In this document: piece after piece, positions 1 through 12,800 of the stretch
Numbering within the stretch: position 1 is the first letter of the stretch
How the letters are laid out: each line of letters starts with the position of its first letter
Made by a program: the position numbers and the translations under genes
Notes under the pieces: model-generated
Told to the model about the DNA's origin: nothing
The model's database searches: none
What the model saw: the letters and a program-made list of their open reading frames with translations, nothing else
Origin: Eunapius fragilis
Lineage: Eukaryota; Porifera; Demospongiae; Spongillida; Spongillidae
Length of the DNA: 64,000 nucleotides
Reading direction: 5' to 3'
Assembly (NCBI GenBank): GCA_963681505.1
Contig: OY811982.1
Span: forward strand, 4,455,237 to 4,519,236

Positions 1-530
1 CTTGATTAATAATAGACTACCGTAATCTTATTCATTTAGTATACTGAAAATTATGCTTCAGTTTAATAGTTTTAATCATAGTTGTTTACGCGTAGCCGAT
101 CAGTAGTACTCCTCAATTTGTAAAACCATTAAATAAATATTTGGGACAAATGTACAACATAATCACTTGTAATGATACTTTTTCATACATATTAGAGTGA
201 ACGTGTTCATAATAGGATTCACTTCATCACCAACTGGCCGAGATAGGATGCGTTGAATATTGGTTTCATGAATCTCACAACGTACATCCTTATACAATTG
301 AGCAAACTGGTCATCTGAAGACACATTTGCGCTTACTGCTGGTTGATACGTGACTATCTTGATTGTCCAAGGTGTGGGAACTTTCGACGGCACATGGTGT
401 AACCTTGTTTTTTAGGTTGAACGAAAGAAAGCCTGCACTTAAACTGCTCGTTGACTGGATCGCAACGACGCAAACAAGAAAAGCTACTTGACGACGTGGC
501 TGAACGTAACAAAAAGCAACTAAACACTAA

Positions 531-1300
531 GTAGAATCAGAGATCATATATAGAGGGATTGGAAACGAGGCCAATCAACACTAATTAACGCGGACAATGC
601 TACCAATGACTTTTAAGGCTTCAGGTGCAGCTAACTATAAAACCTATAACATTCACCAGATTCAGAACATCAGATACTGAGTGGAATGTTATTGACCATA
701 GGAAAGCTGTTTACATCGAAGGTAGAATTGAGGATTCTCACAGCCCATACCATCTCGTCCTTCACCACCACAGACATCAGCACAATTGGCTTCATTACAT
801 CCTGGACTTTACATCCTGGACTTGCATCTTGCACAGGGTAAGTGGTATCAGGGAGGGAAATTACCCAGGATGGAGGAAAAGAACATTTGTAGCCTCCTAC
901 CAAGCTCATTACTAGAACTTTGTCGTCAAATCCTTAAAAACCGACAAAGGAATGATACAGGTAGGGATGCAGGTAGAGAAGGTTCAGGTGATTCATGCTT
1001 AGGAACTCTTTCATCGCACACAAGCATGCCAACCACATGAATGCGATGTCGAGGAATGGAGACAACGAGAGAGAGAGTTGCTTGCTTTTCCTTCTTTCTA
1101 GGTTCTTCACGGGGCATAATCGGAATCGCCGTGTACTCATACCTACATGTACAAAACAAATCAGATATAAATAATAGAGATCGCATTACACGTAAAAGTA
1201 CCCTCTTCGACTAAAATACACAATGCACAGTCGAAATCATGTGCAAGAGAATTTTTTTGGTATAGGATGGCGTAGATACGGTTCCACAAAGTTACGCTTG
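531..1300. mobile_element. TIR element, left-arm copy, cut by the gap
   Basis: This is the mirror copy of the 16609-17805 element. It starts with the terminal repeat containing AGAGGGATTGGAAACGA at about 549-565 and runs into the N gap. The other terminus must lie in the unsequenced part. No transposase frame is visible. Confidence 0.6.
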
Positions 1301-1500
1301 NNNNNNNNNNNNNNNNNNNNNNNNNNNNNNNNNNNNNNNNNNNNNNNNNNNNNNNNNNNNNNNNNNNNNNNNNNNNNNNNNNNNNNNNNNNNNNNNNNNN
1401 NNNNNNNNNNNNNNNNNNNNNNNNNNNNNNNNNNNNNNNNNNNNNNNNNNNNNNNNNNNNNNNNNNNNNNNNNNNNNNNNNNNNNNNNNNNNNNNNNNNN
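1301..1500. other. Assembly gap (200 N)
   Basis: There are exactly 200 N. The flanks (…acgcttg and cacatttaac…) pair with right-arm positions 17037 and 15401. The missing DNA is therefore expected to be about 1635 bp, not 200, if the arms are collinear. Confidence 0.98.
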
Positions 1501-4500
1501 CACATTTAACTTATAAAGAACTACATAATTAATTAATGAAACGCATATTAAAATCACAACATGTAACATGTTTATTAATTTGAGGAAAGAGCACTAACTA
1601 GCAGAACCTTACAGAATTGGATTTGGCTATGTCAATTATAAAAATTCTTCTGAATGCTAATTATGCTCGTCATGTAAATAGCATCATTTGTAGATGTCAC
1701 TGAAACCTAAATTCGTTTATCTCACCGATGATACTCAGGGATTGGAGCATAATCATGAATGCGGTTATAGGGCACATGGGTGGAAAGTAAAAGAAACCGA
1801 TTCATTTTCTCACGAATTTTGCATTTTGCTACAGTAATATTTTGCTACAGTAATATTAGAAAAAAATGAATTTTAAAAAAGGTTTTTTCTTTACTAAGAT
1901 TTATCCAACTATGATTCGAGACCATAATAAAATATTAAGTTCGAAAATACAATGTTAAATTCAATGCTGTTATGTGTTGGTCCTAGGACCACTAACGGTC
2001 TAGATCTATGACTTACTGCCTCGAGATTTATTAAGGTTAATGTTTACTTCATCGATGGTGTCGCGTACTTCAGTATAGAACCGCCTTCACTGTCTTTATA
2101 TCAAAAAATAAAATATTTGACATTAAAAATTTAAATACATATTGCATGATCTAAGCACAGTATGAGCTATTCTATGCCGAATGGCAACAACCTCAAACTA
2201 TATGGCCATAGCCATAAAGGTTAAATAGATACCAGGTGTTCTTTAAATTTGTGGTCAAACTTTTCACACTTTATATGCAAATGAAATGAACCTTGTAAGT
2301 TATAATAGATTACATGTAACATTTAAATAAGCTAAATGAAATGACCACGTGTACCAAACCTTTGCACATTAGAAACATAGATAGATAGGCCCACTAGATG
2401 AGGAATTACCATGAGAGTGGCACCCATTCGTTGCCATACAACTCAAGCTCTTTGGAGCATTGATGTTTGCTAATATTCTCTTAGCCATTGTTGAAATAGC
2501 ACTTCACACAGAATTGGATCACCTGCATGCTTCAAGTTCATCTTAAGTGAGATCTTGTAATGATATAAATGTGCCTGAAAGTGTTTCATGTTGTCCTGTT
2601 TAACGGTTAAAATTATGCATTCTAACATATACATGTTGTTATACATATAACCATGTACAAATACATATATCATTCAATTGATCACAGTCCAGGGATTAGG
2701 ATTAGGAACCTGATGATTTGATAATTCCTATAAATCATGAAGAGCTTTGATGAATGTAAACATTGTGGTACATAGAATCAAATAAAAAACTTTATGAGGT
2801 GCATCTTATGATTGTCAAAATTCCCAGTAGACTTGTATATAATCATTTTGTTCCTGACTTCAATCTTCCTTATACATACAACTGTTGCATTCACCAGCCC
2901 AAAGATTATCAATACCAAATGCACAACGCTCTACGTCTAGTGACTCTTTGAGTGTCCATACTGTAATACGGGTGACGTCGTTAATTGCCAGTTATGTTTT
3001 TAATTATGGCTTATTAGTCGCCGTTCACAAGGAACGACACGGTTGGCTTACATAAAGATATTATATGATATAAAAGCGTTTTGTGATATGCATATTTGGT
3101 TTACAAGCTTAAAAAACAATTGTCGCAACAAAATATGATATAGGCGGAGCCAAGGGGGCCAGGATTTCAAGCCATACAAAATAGAAGACGAAAACACGTT
3201 ATGTTTACCCATCGCTGTTATTTCTAAGATCCAGGTGTTTCAAAAGACCTCGCGTTTATGTAGAAATGCGGGTGCTTATTCAAAGCCACTAGTGACAATA
3301 AAGGCACCATTTAACGTACACCTGTAGCTGTTAGTTCTCGCATTCCTTTTTATTAAAAACCAAAATCACCAGTCATAGCTCTTGTACTTAGGGCTTTTTG
3401 GTGCACAAAGGGTGTAACCATGTGACACGGAATGGTTTTCAATTACGTGTGCAGATAAATGTGCAATATGCGGTGAAAGCCCTGTGCAATTTTTGCATAT
3501 TAATGTGCACTGTGTGGTCAAAGAGTTAAAACAGCTGTGCATCCACAACTTAAATATGTTTTGAAGACGTATATATGTAGCATCCAACATGTGAAGCTCA
3601 TCAATTGCAGCTTTGCTTTAACACTTAGAAGACCCGAGATATTGGGTGAAGGCCCAGCAGACGATACCACAAGGATGTACTTGCTTAGATGAGAATGATT
3701 TACATGTGCAGACAAAAAACATGATTCAGTATCGCTTAATGTAGCGGTTTATTTTCATCGAGAAATGAACATGAAAATTTTCTATCACCAAAAGATATGT
3801 TGCGACATAATGGTTCAATACTGGATGATCCTGTTTCCCATATCTTTATTGATTAGTTTGCGTACTTCTTTCCGTCTTGATGCAATTTCAATTCTATTTG
3901 GGACTTTTTCATATCTGTCTTCTGCCAACTTACAAAACAAAGAAGATGGTTCCATTGAGAGATTGCTCAGCTACTCTTAACCTTGGTGAAGAATAGGAAT
4001 GATTCAGCAAAAACTACTACTATGGCAGGGCATGTTTATCACATTCATGCATTGGAATCTTAAAAGCCAGCTAAGCCTTTCTAAATCCACTAATGGCTTT
4101 ATAATTACGTTAGAAAGATATTATTCGTGCCCCTTAAATTTCATAACTAATTGAATTTGGTGATTGTGAAAACAAAACTATTTTTTTCACAAATTAGACT
4201 TAGGTCGCAACCCGTGGATTAAACCCAATCAACGTAGTTTACTATGGGAATTAAAATAGATTCTGATGTTCATAAATTTGCAGACGAACATTAGTTGGAA
4301 GTTTTGCAATTATTGCTTGCCGTTTAGTATGCTTGTCTTTGAAGTACAGAGGTTATAACCTCTACTGCTAGCATAAATATCTTGGTCATAGTTCTGCAGA
4401 GTACTGAAGTTCCGAGTACTGTTGGAGTACTACAATCAGCGCGTTTAAGGAACAAAGCCTGTAGGTTGCCGTACAATCATTCACAGCAAATTTTTCCGTA

Positions 4501-7065
4501 ATAGAGTGAGTTTTAATGTACATTGGCATATGAACGAGAACTATATAGATAACTGGGCAATTGAAGTTACCCGGCGCCGGTCAAGAGCACACAACCAATA
4601 TTAGAAATCGTATAAATATTTGTGTGAGCGTGAGGATTCTCTAATTGTGATATTGCAAAGCAGTGGATGGTCAGAAGTAACATATTCCATACAGAAATCG
4701 CTCTTGTATACGTATACTATACAATCTTAATAGGGGTTTGGCCTATACGGAGGAACATTGCTTTAACTTTCCAAGCACTATGGAATCATACATGTAAATA
4801 ACAAGGTGTTATTGATATTAATGTGCATAGTACTTTTAACCAAATTGCTATAAATTTTTTAAGGTGGGGGTCAGAATTATTGAAGACATTCCACAGTAAA
4901 TTATATTAATAATGAGTACGCCCACATTGTATCCTTCATTACATGTATCATTCCTTAACATAATCTATTAAGGTAGAGCAATGCCCCAGATTATATTCCA
5001 TGCACCGAATAACGTAGATGATATATACATATACAGATGTTTATTATAATACTTCTGTTTGAGACTAGGTGGTTTAATTAAGCATAGAATTACCCTTCAA
5101 TATACAAGCATTTCGCAAAGAACGTGGGTGTGGTTTTTAATTCTTGCTTTATACAACTTGCATTTTTTCATGAACCTCAATATAGTCCCAAGAATAAAGC
5201 TCATGTAAATCATTAATGTAAGCAATTATTGACTAAATTCTTCACTACTTAAATATATTTATATTGTATATTTTTCGGGGTAGATAGAAGAATCAGATCT
5301 TATTATGGAATAGATTGGTATGGGCCTTCTTGAATGAGTAACATTGAAGATAGGTTTAATTTGTTCTCTGACTGTTCAACTCAATCATGCATTTGATCCA
5401 AAGCTCATATGTAAAGCTTTTTGTGTCCTTTATTTTACCCAGGTGAGTATATGATTACACTTTAGTTATGAACTGCCTGACATTGAAGAGTTCAATTTAT
5501 TTTACAGTGATCATGCATAAGACAAAATGTTTACACTTCTAGTAAAGTAAATTGTTGTCTTTTATGTTAACATGCAGTACTACTGTGATTGCTGATAGAT
5601 ATTTATTTCACTATAGGGATACCATATGTGGCATAGCTTGTGCAATCAAATTGCATATTAATTATTGCCGGTGATTTAAACGAAAACATTAGTGCTGACG
5701 AATATGTGCTGGTACCACAGGACAGGTGCCTAGTCTAAGTATCGCTTGTAAAAAGTTATGAAGATTTTTATCCTCTAGGGTATTATATACAATCAAGCAT
5801 ATACCCTAACGTCATGCCATGACTGCATAGTTGGTTCTCAAGAGAGTTGGTTCACAATAGGAGGCAGGTCTTATCTGTGGACGGCTGTGACACAGTGAAT
5901 TATCATGAGAATAAATACTGAACCATCGTCAACTTTTTAAACGCGATTCCGTAATGACGGAACGTCTACAGTTAGACGAAATTGGTCAAAATCATTCTTA
6001 CAGACGCTCCTTTAAATTTTCTGAATAATCATCCTGCAAAAACATTCAATGTCTTACTCCACAATCCAAAAAGGTTAAGCAACAACAAATTGTTGATCTA
6101 ATCACAATTCGATTCTTCCTAAACAACATCTGCAATGCTTTTTATGAAAGACAATCAAAGCTTTACACAATCAATTCTTCCAGAGGTTCATCAACTGTAG
6201 GAAGGTCAGGACTATGTGTTTACATACCTTTTATTTGAAGTTGTTACAGTGATAATATTTTTGTGATGACTGACTGTATGTACTTACATATAATAACGGA
6301 AGTGGAAGAGCTCATAAAATTTTTAGCTTCAACATTAAAAATCTTGCAAAATTCATACAAATCATCAAAGTTATTCATCGAATTGAGCGACTTTATGTTA
6401 CATAAAACATTAAGACCATTTTGTGACACTCAAATCTTCACTTATTAGCTTCAATGAACTATTTGTTTGAGTTGAACTTATTGTTGATCAGTCAGATGAC
6501 ATTCTATCCTTCTAAAACATTTACTTCTTTTTCTTCCAAGAAGGCCCGTACCAATCTATTCCATAATCAGAAATGATAATTTCCTTAAAAAGGAGCTGTC
6601 TAGACATACCATAAAATTTATACGGAAAAATAATTTTCGCTGAACGTAGTTAGTGATGTCTAAAATGACGGAAATGGAACAGCTTAATAATTTTTCAACC
6701 CTACAATTCAACACTGTTGTTTAGTGAAAGATAATACGATTGAGTAAATAGAACATCATGGCCTTACCATAACCTCATGTCTACATATTAAACCACTGTG
6801 TATACAGGTCGGATAGCACTATCCCGTTCCCAGACCGGTCACCTTCAATTGTGTTTTGAAAATAGCTACCAAATGTTGTTACAATCATATCTTAATACTT
6901 CAATGTATTTATGGAGATGTATTATTGGTCAAACGTCGATTTGTGTAAATCTAAATGGTACACTTTTCCATGGTTATATTTGGACTGATGTATTATTACA
7001 AGACTATCAGTCTCGGAACAATGGCAACATCCACTGTTCTACTAACAAGTAGTGGCACAAATAAA
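1501..7065. other. Gene-poor left-arm interior
   Basis: I see no recognisable coding sequence, RNA gene or complete transposon here. An internal inverted motif (GGAATAGATTGGTA, near 5307 forward and 6548 reversed) suggests an old element of about 1.3 kb inside the arm. A small direct repeat, TTTTGCTACAGTAATA twice, lies near 1830-1860. A motif at about 2037-2063 matches the terminal repeat of the 23351-24425 element. Confidence 0.5.
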
Positions 7066-7133
7066 CTGTATCCTCTTTTGTTCCTTCTGTCTTGTGTTGA
7101 TACACAAGACAGAAGGAACAAAAGAGGATACAG
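7066..7133. repeat. Perfect 32-bp hairpin, left-arm copy
   Basis: The arms are 7066-7097 and 7102-7133 with a 4-base loop (TGAT). The stem is a perfect 32 of 32 by eye. Its mirror lies at 9768-9835. Confidence 0.9.
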
Positions 7134-7578
7134 ACCATACTAGATTACCGCGTTTCAAGACCCACATCCAAGAAACAATTCGCTTCCTAAACGTTACTAT
7201 TGTAATTGTTAATAGTGCACAATAAAATACAACAATGTCGCACTGAAGAATCACCAGCATCACTCGATTTCACCATTGATGAAGATCATCTTTCATGGGA
7301 TGTATTTCATCTCATAATGAATCAGCACATAACCACTAATAACCCAGCCGGATTTTCTTCTACTGGTGATATCGAGGGTATCCGCTTGTAAGCAGACTCT
7401 TCTGTTCAAATGATAGCTTACTTCGGATAAAGGATCGCTATATGAGTTGATCTTTCATCAGAGAAAAAAATGTAACCCAGTTTTGAGTGAACTATTTTTG
7501 CCATTTCATTTTTATGTTTAGAAAGTTTATTAGGTGCAAACATTGACGATTCCTGTTCGAAAAGCAAAATATAGCTTT

Positions 7579-9322
7579 CCAAAGACAAGAACCTAATTAT
7601 TGTATTCTACTGTTGATAAAGTATTCACAATATAGTGATTTGCTACCCTTTACAATGATTTGCATAAAGTGATTCACGTTTTCATGCCATATGATTTTCC
7701 ATTTCATAGACTTTTCTGGGTCGGGGAGTCTTTAAGCAATGAGCAGGCGCAAATTTGACCATTAGTGCATTGTCGTTGAGGTCTTTCAATTCCGTAATAT
7801 TAAATCCATAATATTATTATTACACGAATACATTAATTTAAAACATAAGCACTATAAATAACAGCAAGTGTTTGATGAGACACATCTGGCCATAATTGCC
7901 CTGGCATTCCGATCATGAGGGTGAGGCTGAGGCGACTGTAGATGCCCGACATAACCTCATTCAGAGGTCGACATAAGTTTATCAATTTACAGCACGTTAT
8001 CAAACTATTTGAGAGAACTATGTACATGCCACGTGGACCCACCCGCATGCGAACAATAAGACAACCACACAAGTCATACTAGTTCTAGTACGCCTAGTTG
8101 GAGGTTCAGTGCTTGGTTCAAGCTGGGCCTACACATGGAAAAGTAATAGACGTTATGCATGGATTTTTAGGCTGGTTTTTATTTAATCTTAAATGTGGCA
8201 CATCTGAATACCGAACCATTTTTAATAATGACTTCTAAGGTGTTTTTTGTAAACGTTATATTTCCGCGACGCTTTATACTAAATTCAAGAAACCTATTGC
8301 CCCATCCCTAATGTACATTAACATGCAGTGCAATTTTGATGTTAAACGATCACTCTGTATTCAAGGCCTAGTACGGTCCTGGAGGTAATAAGAATCATAA
8401 CTCCAACTCCGAATATGCCAAATTTTAATTAAGGAAATGGTGTCCAAAAACGCCATATCTTAAAGGCGATTGTTCAAGTTCAAGAATGGACATACAGTGC
8501 AATTTTGATGTTATAGATCCACTCGGCGGGCTGTAGTATCGAGGCCTGATAATACGTCTTGAGGGTAAAACCAACACCAAATGTATTTCTAATGCAAAAT
8601 TTTAATTACTTGTAGGACAATGGTGTCCAAACTAATATCATGACCTTCTTTACAGCGATGAGTAAAGCGAAGCTTAGTGCTTTATTGTATATAAATTTTA
8701 TAAGTCTACATTCGCGGCACACGTTTATTTCTTAATAACTAATTGGACGGCTAAGTACGATTCCTTGTAAAAGAAATTATGTAGTCAGTGTTTACATAGA
8801 AAAGACGCTTCATAAAAAACAGGTAGACATTGCCAAGTTCGGGTTAGGCTTAAAACAATGGCAGACTATTCAATCAGAAGTGTACAATTTAAATTTCCTC
8901 TCCATCATCACCGTTTGATTCGTTGCCATCATCATGAAGTTCAGATCCCTCATCGAAGTTATATTCTAATCCGCTTAAGGCTTCATCTAAAACTTTCTGA
9001 GTCGAAGCATCCCCAAACAAGTTTGCTACGATTGCGTTCATCACATGGTCAATGCGCGTACAATGGACAGTTAATCACGAGCAAATAAATTTTTTTGTGT
9101 AAAGGTGTCGATTTCAATCTCCTTAAGCTTCCATGATTATATCGTGTGACGTCACGTACAAACGGGTGTGGCACGTATGTAAATTTATAAAAATCGTTCA
9201 CTGTTGCATTTAGTTTGACACTTGAACAATCGCCGTTAAGATATGGCGTTTTTGGACACCATTTTCGTAATTAAAATTTGGCATATTCGGAGTTACCTCC
9301 AGGACCGTACTAGGCCTTGAAT
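7579..9322. repeat. Asymmetric centre of the palindrome
   Basis: At 7578/9323 the arms stop matching base for base. The right side continues directly into DNA (about 9220-9322) that is the reverse complement of 8358-8480 on the left. So the inverted repeat resumes after a 779-bp stretch (7579-8357) present only on the left, and the true unpaired centre is about 8481-9219. The resumed part is visibly more diverged, with a 17-bp extra segment near 8389. 8317-8480 and 8490-8640 are also degenerate tandem copies of one another. No convincing gene is present. Confidence 0.75.
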
Positions 9323-9767
9323 AAAGCTATATTTTGCTTTTCGAACAGGAATCGTCAATGTTTGCACCTAATAAACTTTCTAAACATAAAAATGAAATGG
9401 CAAAAATAGTTCACTCAAAACTGGGTTACATTTTTTTCTCTGATGAAAGATCAACTCATATAGCGATCCTTTATCCGAAGTAAGCTATCATTTGAACAGA
9501 AGAGTCTGCTTACAAGCGGATACCCTCGATATCACCAGTAGAAGAAAATCCGGCTGGGTTATTAGTGGTTATGTGCTGATTCATTATGAGATGAAATACA
9601 TCCCATGAAAGATGATCTTCATCAATGGTGAAATCGAGTGATGCTGGTGATTCTTCAGTGCGACATTGTTGTATTTTATTGTGCACTATTAACAATTACA
9701 ATAGTAACGTTTAGGAAGCGAATTGTTTCTTGGATGTGGGTCTTGAAACGCGGTAATCTAGTATGGT

Positions 9768-9835
9768 CTGTATCCTCTTTTGTTCCTTCTGTCTTGTGTA
9801 TCAACACAAGACAGAAGGAACAAAAGAGGATACAG
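9768..9835. repeat. Perfect 32-bp hairpin, right-arm copy
   Basis: Mirror of 7066-7133: two 32-base arms with a 4-base loop (ATCA). The bases just beyond it differ from the other arm at two positions. Confidence 0.9.
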
Positions 9836-12800
9836 TTTACTTGTGCCACTACTTATTAGTAGAACAGTGGATGTTGCCATTGTTCCGAGACTGATAGTCT
9901 TGTAATAATACATCAGTCCAAATATAACCATGGAAAAGTGTACCATTTAGATTTACACAAATCGACGTTTGACCAATAATACATCTCCATAAATACATTG
10001 AAGTATTAAGATATGATTGTAACAACATTTGGTAGCTATTTTCAAAACACAATTGAAGGTGACCGGTCTGGGAACGGGATAGTGCTATCCGACCTGTATA
10101 CACAGTGGTTTAATATGTAGACATGAGGTTATGGTAAGGCCATGATGTTCTATTTACTCAATCGTATTATCTTTCACTAAACAACAGTGTTGAATTGTAG
10201 GGTTGAAAAATTATTAAGCTGTTCCATTTCCGTCATTTTAGACATCACTAACTGCGTTCAGCGAAAATTATTTTTCCGTATAAATTTTATGGTATGTCTA
10301 GACAGCTCCTTTTTAAGGAAATTATCATTTCTGATTATGGAATAGATTGGTACGGGCCTTCTTGGAAGAAAAAGAAGTAAATGTTTTAGAAGGATAGAAT
10401 GTCATCTGACTGATCAACAATAAGTTCAACTCAAACAAATAGTTCATTGAAGCTAATAAGTGAAGATTTGAGTGTCACAAAATGGTCTTAATGTTTTATG
10501 TAACATAAAGTCGCTCAATTCGATGAATAACTTTGATGATTTGTATGAATTTTGCAAGATTTTTAATGTTGAAGCTAAAAATTTTATGAGCTCTTCCACT
10601 TCCGTTATTATATGTAAGTACATACAGTCAGTCATCACAAAAATATTATCACTGTAACAACTTCAAATAAAAGGTATGTAAACACATAGTCCTGACCTTC
10701 CTACAGTTGATGAACCTCTGGAAGAATTGATTGTGTAAAGCTTTGATTGTCTTTCATAAAAAGCATTGCAGATGTTGTTTAGGAAGAATCGAATTGTGAT
10801 TAGATCAACAATTTGTTGTTGCTTAACCTTTTTGGATTGTGGAGTAAGACATTGAATGTTTTTGCAGGATGATTATTCAGAAAATTTAAAGGAGCGTCTG
10901 TAAGAATGATTTTGACCAATTTCGTCTAACTGTAGACGTTCCGTCATTACGGAATCGCGTTTAAAAAGTTGACGATGGTTCAGTATTTATTCTCATGATA
11001 ATTCACTGTGTCACAGCCGTCCACAGATAAGACCTGCCTCCTATTGTGAACCAACTCTCTTGAGAACCAACTATGCAGTCATGGCATGACGTTAGGGTAT
11101 ATGCTTGATTGTGTATAATACCCTAGAGGATAAAAATCTTCATAACTTTTTACAAGCGATACTTAGACTAGGCACCTGTCCTGTGGTACCAGCACATATT
11201 CGTCAGCACTAATGTTTTCGTTTAAATCACCGGCAATAATTAATATGCAATTTGATTGCACAAGCTATGCCACATATGGTATCCCTATAGTGAAATAAAT
11301 ATCTATCAGCAATCACAGTAGTACTGCATGTTAACATAAAAGACAACAATTTACTTTACTAGAAGTGTAAACATTTTGTCTTATGCATGATCACTGTAAA
11401 ATAAATTGAACTCTTCAATGTCAGGCAGTTCATAACTAAAGTGTAATCATATACTCACCTGGGTAAAATAAAGGACACAAAAAGCTTTACATATGAGCTT
11501 TGGATCAAATGCATGATTGAGTTGAACAGTCAGAGAACAAATTAAACCTATCTTCAATGTTACTCATTCAAGAAGGCCCATACCAATCTATTCCATAATA
11601 AGATCTGATTCTTCTATCTACCCCGAAAAATATACAATATAAATATATTTAAGTAGTGAAGAATTTAGTCAATAATTGCTTACATTAATGATTTACATGA
11701 GCTTTATTCTTGGGACTATATTGAGGTTCATGAAAAAATGCAAGTTGTATAAAGCAAGAATTAAAAACCACACCCACGTTCTTTGCGAAATGCTTGTATA
11801 TTGAAGGGTAATTCTATGCTTAATTAAACCACCTAGTCTCAAACAGAAGTATTATAATAAACATCTGTATATGTATATATCATCTACGTTATTCGGTGCA
11901 TGGAATATAATCTGGGGCATTGCTCTACCTTAATAGATTATGTTAAGGAATGATACATGTAATGAAGGATACAATGTGGGCGTACTCATTATTAATATAA
12001 TTTACTGTGGAATGTCTTCAATAATTCTGACCCCCACCTTAAAAAATTTATAGCAATTTGGTTAAAAGTACTATGCACATTAATATCAATAACACCTTGT
12101 TATTTACATGTATGATTCCATAGTGCTTGGAAAGTTAAAGCAATGTTCCTCCGTATAGGCCAAACCCCTATTAAGATTGTATAGTATACGTATACAAGAG
12201 CGATTTCTGTATGGAATATGTTACTTCTGACCATCCACTGCTTTGCAATATCACAATTAGAGAATCCTCACGCTCACACAAATATTTATACGATTTCTAA
12301 TATTGGTTGTGTGCTCTTGACCGGCGCCGGGTAACTTCAATTGCCCAGTTATCTATATAGTTCTCGTTCATATGCCAATGTACATTAAAACTCACTCTAT
12401 TACGGAAAAATTTGCTGTGAATGATTGTACGGCAACCTACAGGCTTTGTTCCTTAAACGCGCTGATTGTAGTACTCCAACAGTACTCGGAACTTCAGTAC
12501 TCTGCAGAACTATGACCAAGATATTTATGCTAGCAGTAGAGGTTATAACCTCTGTACTTCAAAGACAAGCATACTAAACGGCAAGCAATAATTGCAAAAC
12601 TTCCAACTAATGTTCGTCTGCAAATTTATGAACATCAGAATCTATTTTAATTCCCATAGTAAACTACGTTGATTGGGTTTAATCCACGGGTTGCGACCTA
12701 AGTCTAATTTGTGAAAAAAATAGTTTTGTTTTCACAATCACCAAATTCAATTAGTTATGAAATTTAAGGGGCACGAATAATATCTTTCTAACGTAATTAT

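Larger units (their letters stand above)
1..7578. repeat. Left arm of a giant inverted repeat (palindrome)
   Basis: Every stretch I compared here recurs in reverse complement at 9323-18349. For positions 1501-7578 the paired coordinates sum to 16901. Outside the N gap the offset grows by about 1435 bp, because the gap is shorter than the DNA opposite it. Base 1 pairs with 18349, so the arm runs off the window edge. Differences seen: a roughly 15-bp indel near position 106, 1-bp homopolymer indels near 857, 950 and 1996, and SNPs near 5789, 6652 and 7030-7061. Only short open frames occur and all are mirrored in the other arm; none resembles a known family. It is either a genuine large palindrome or two haplotypes joined head to head by assembly. 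Confidence 0.95.
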
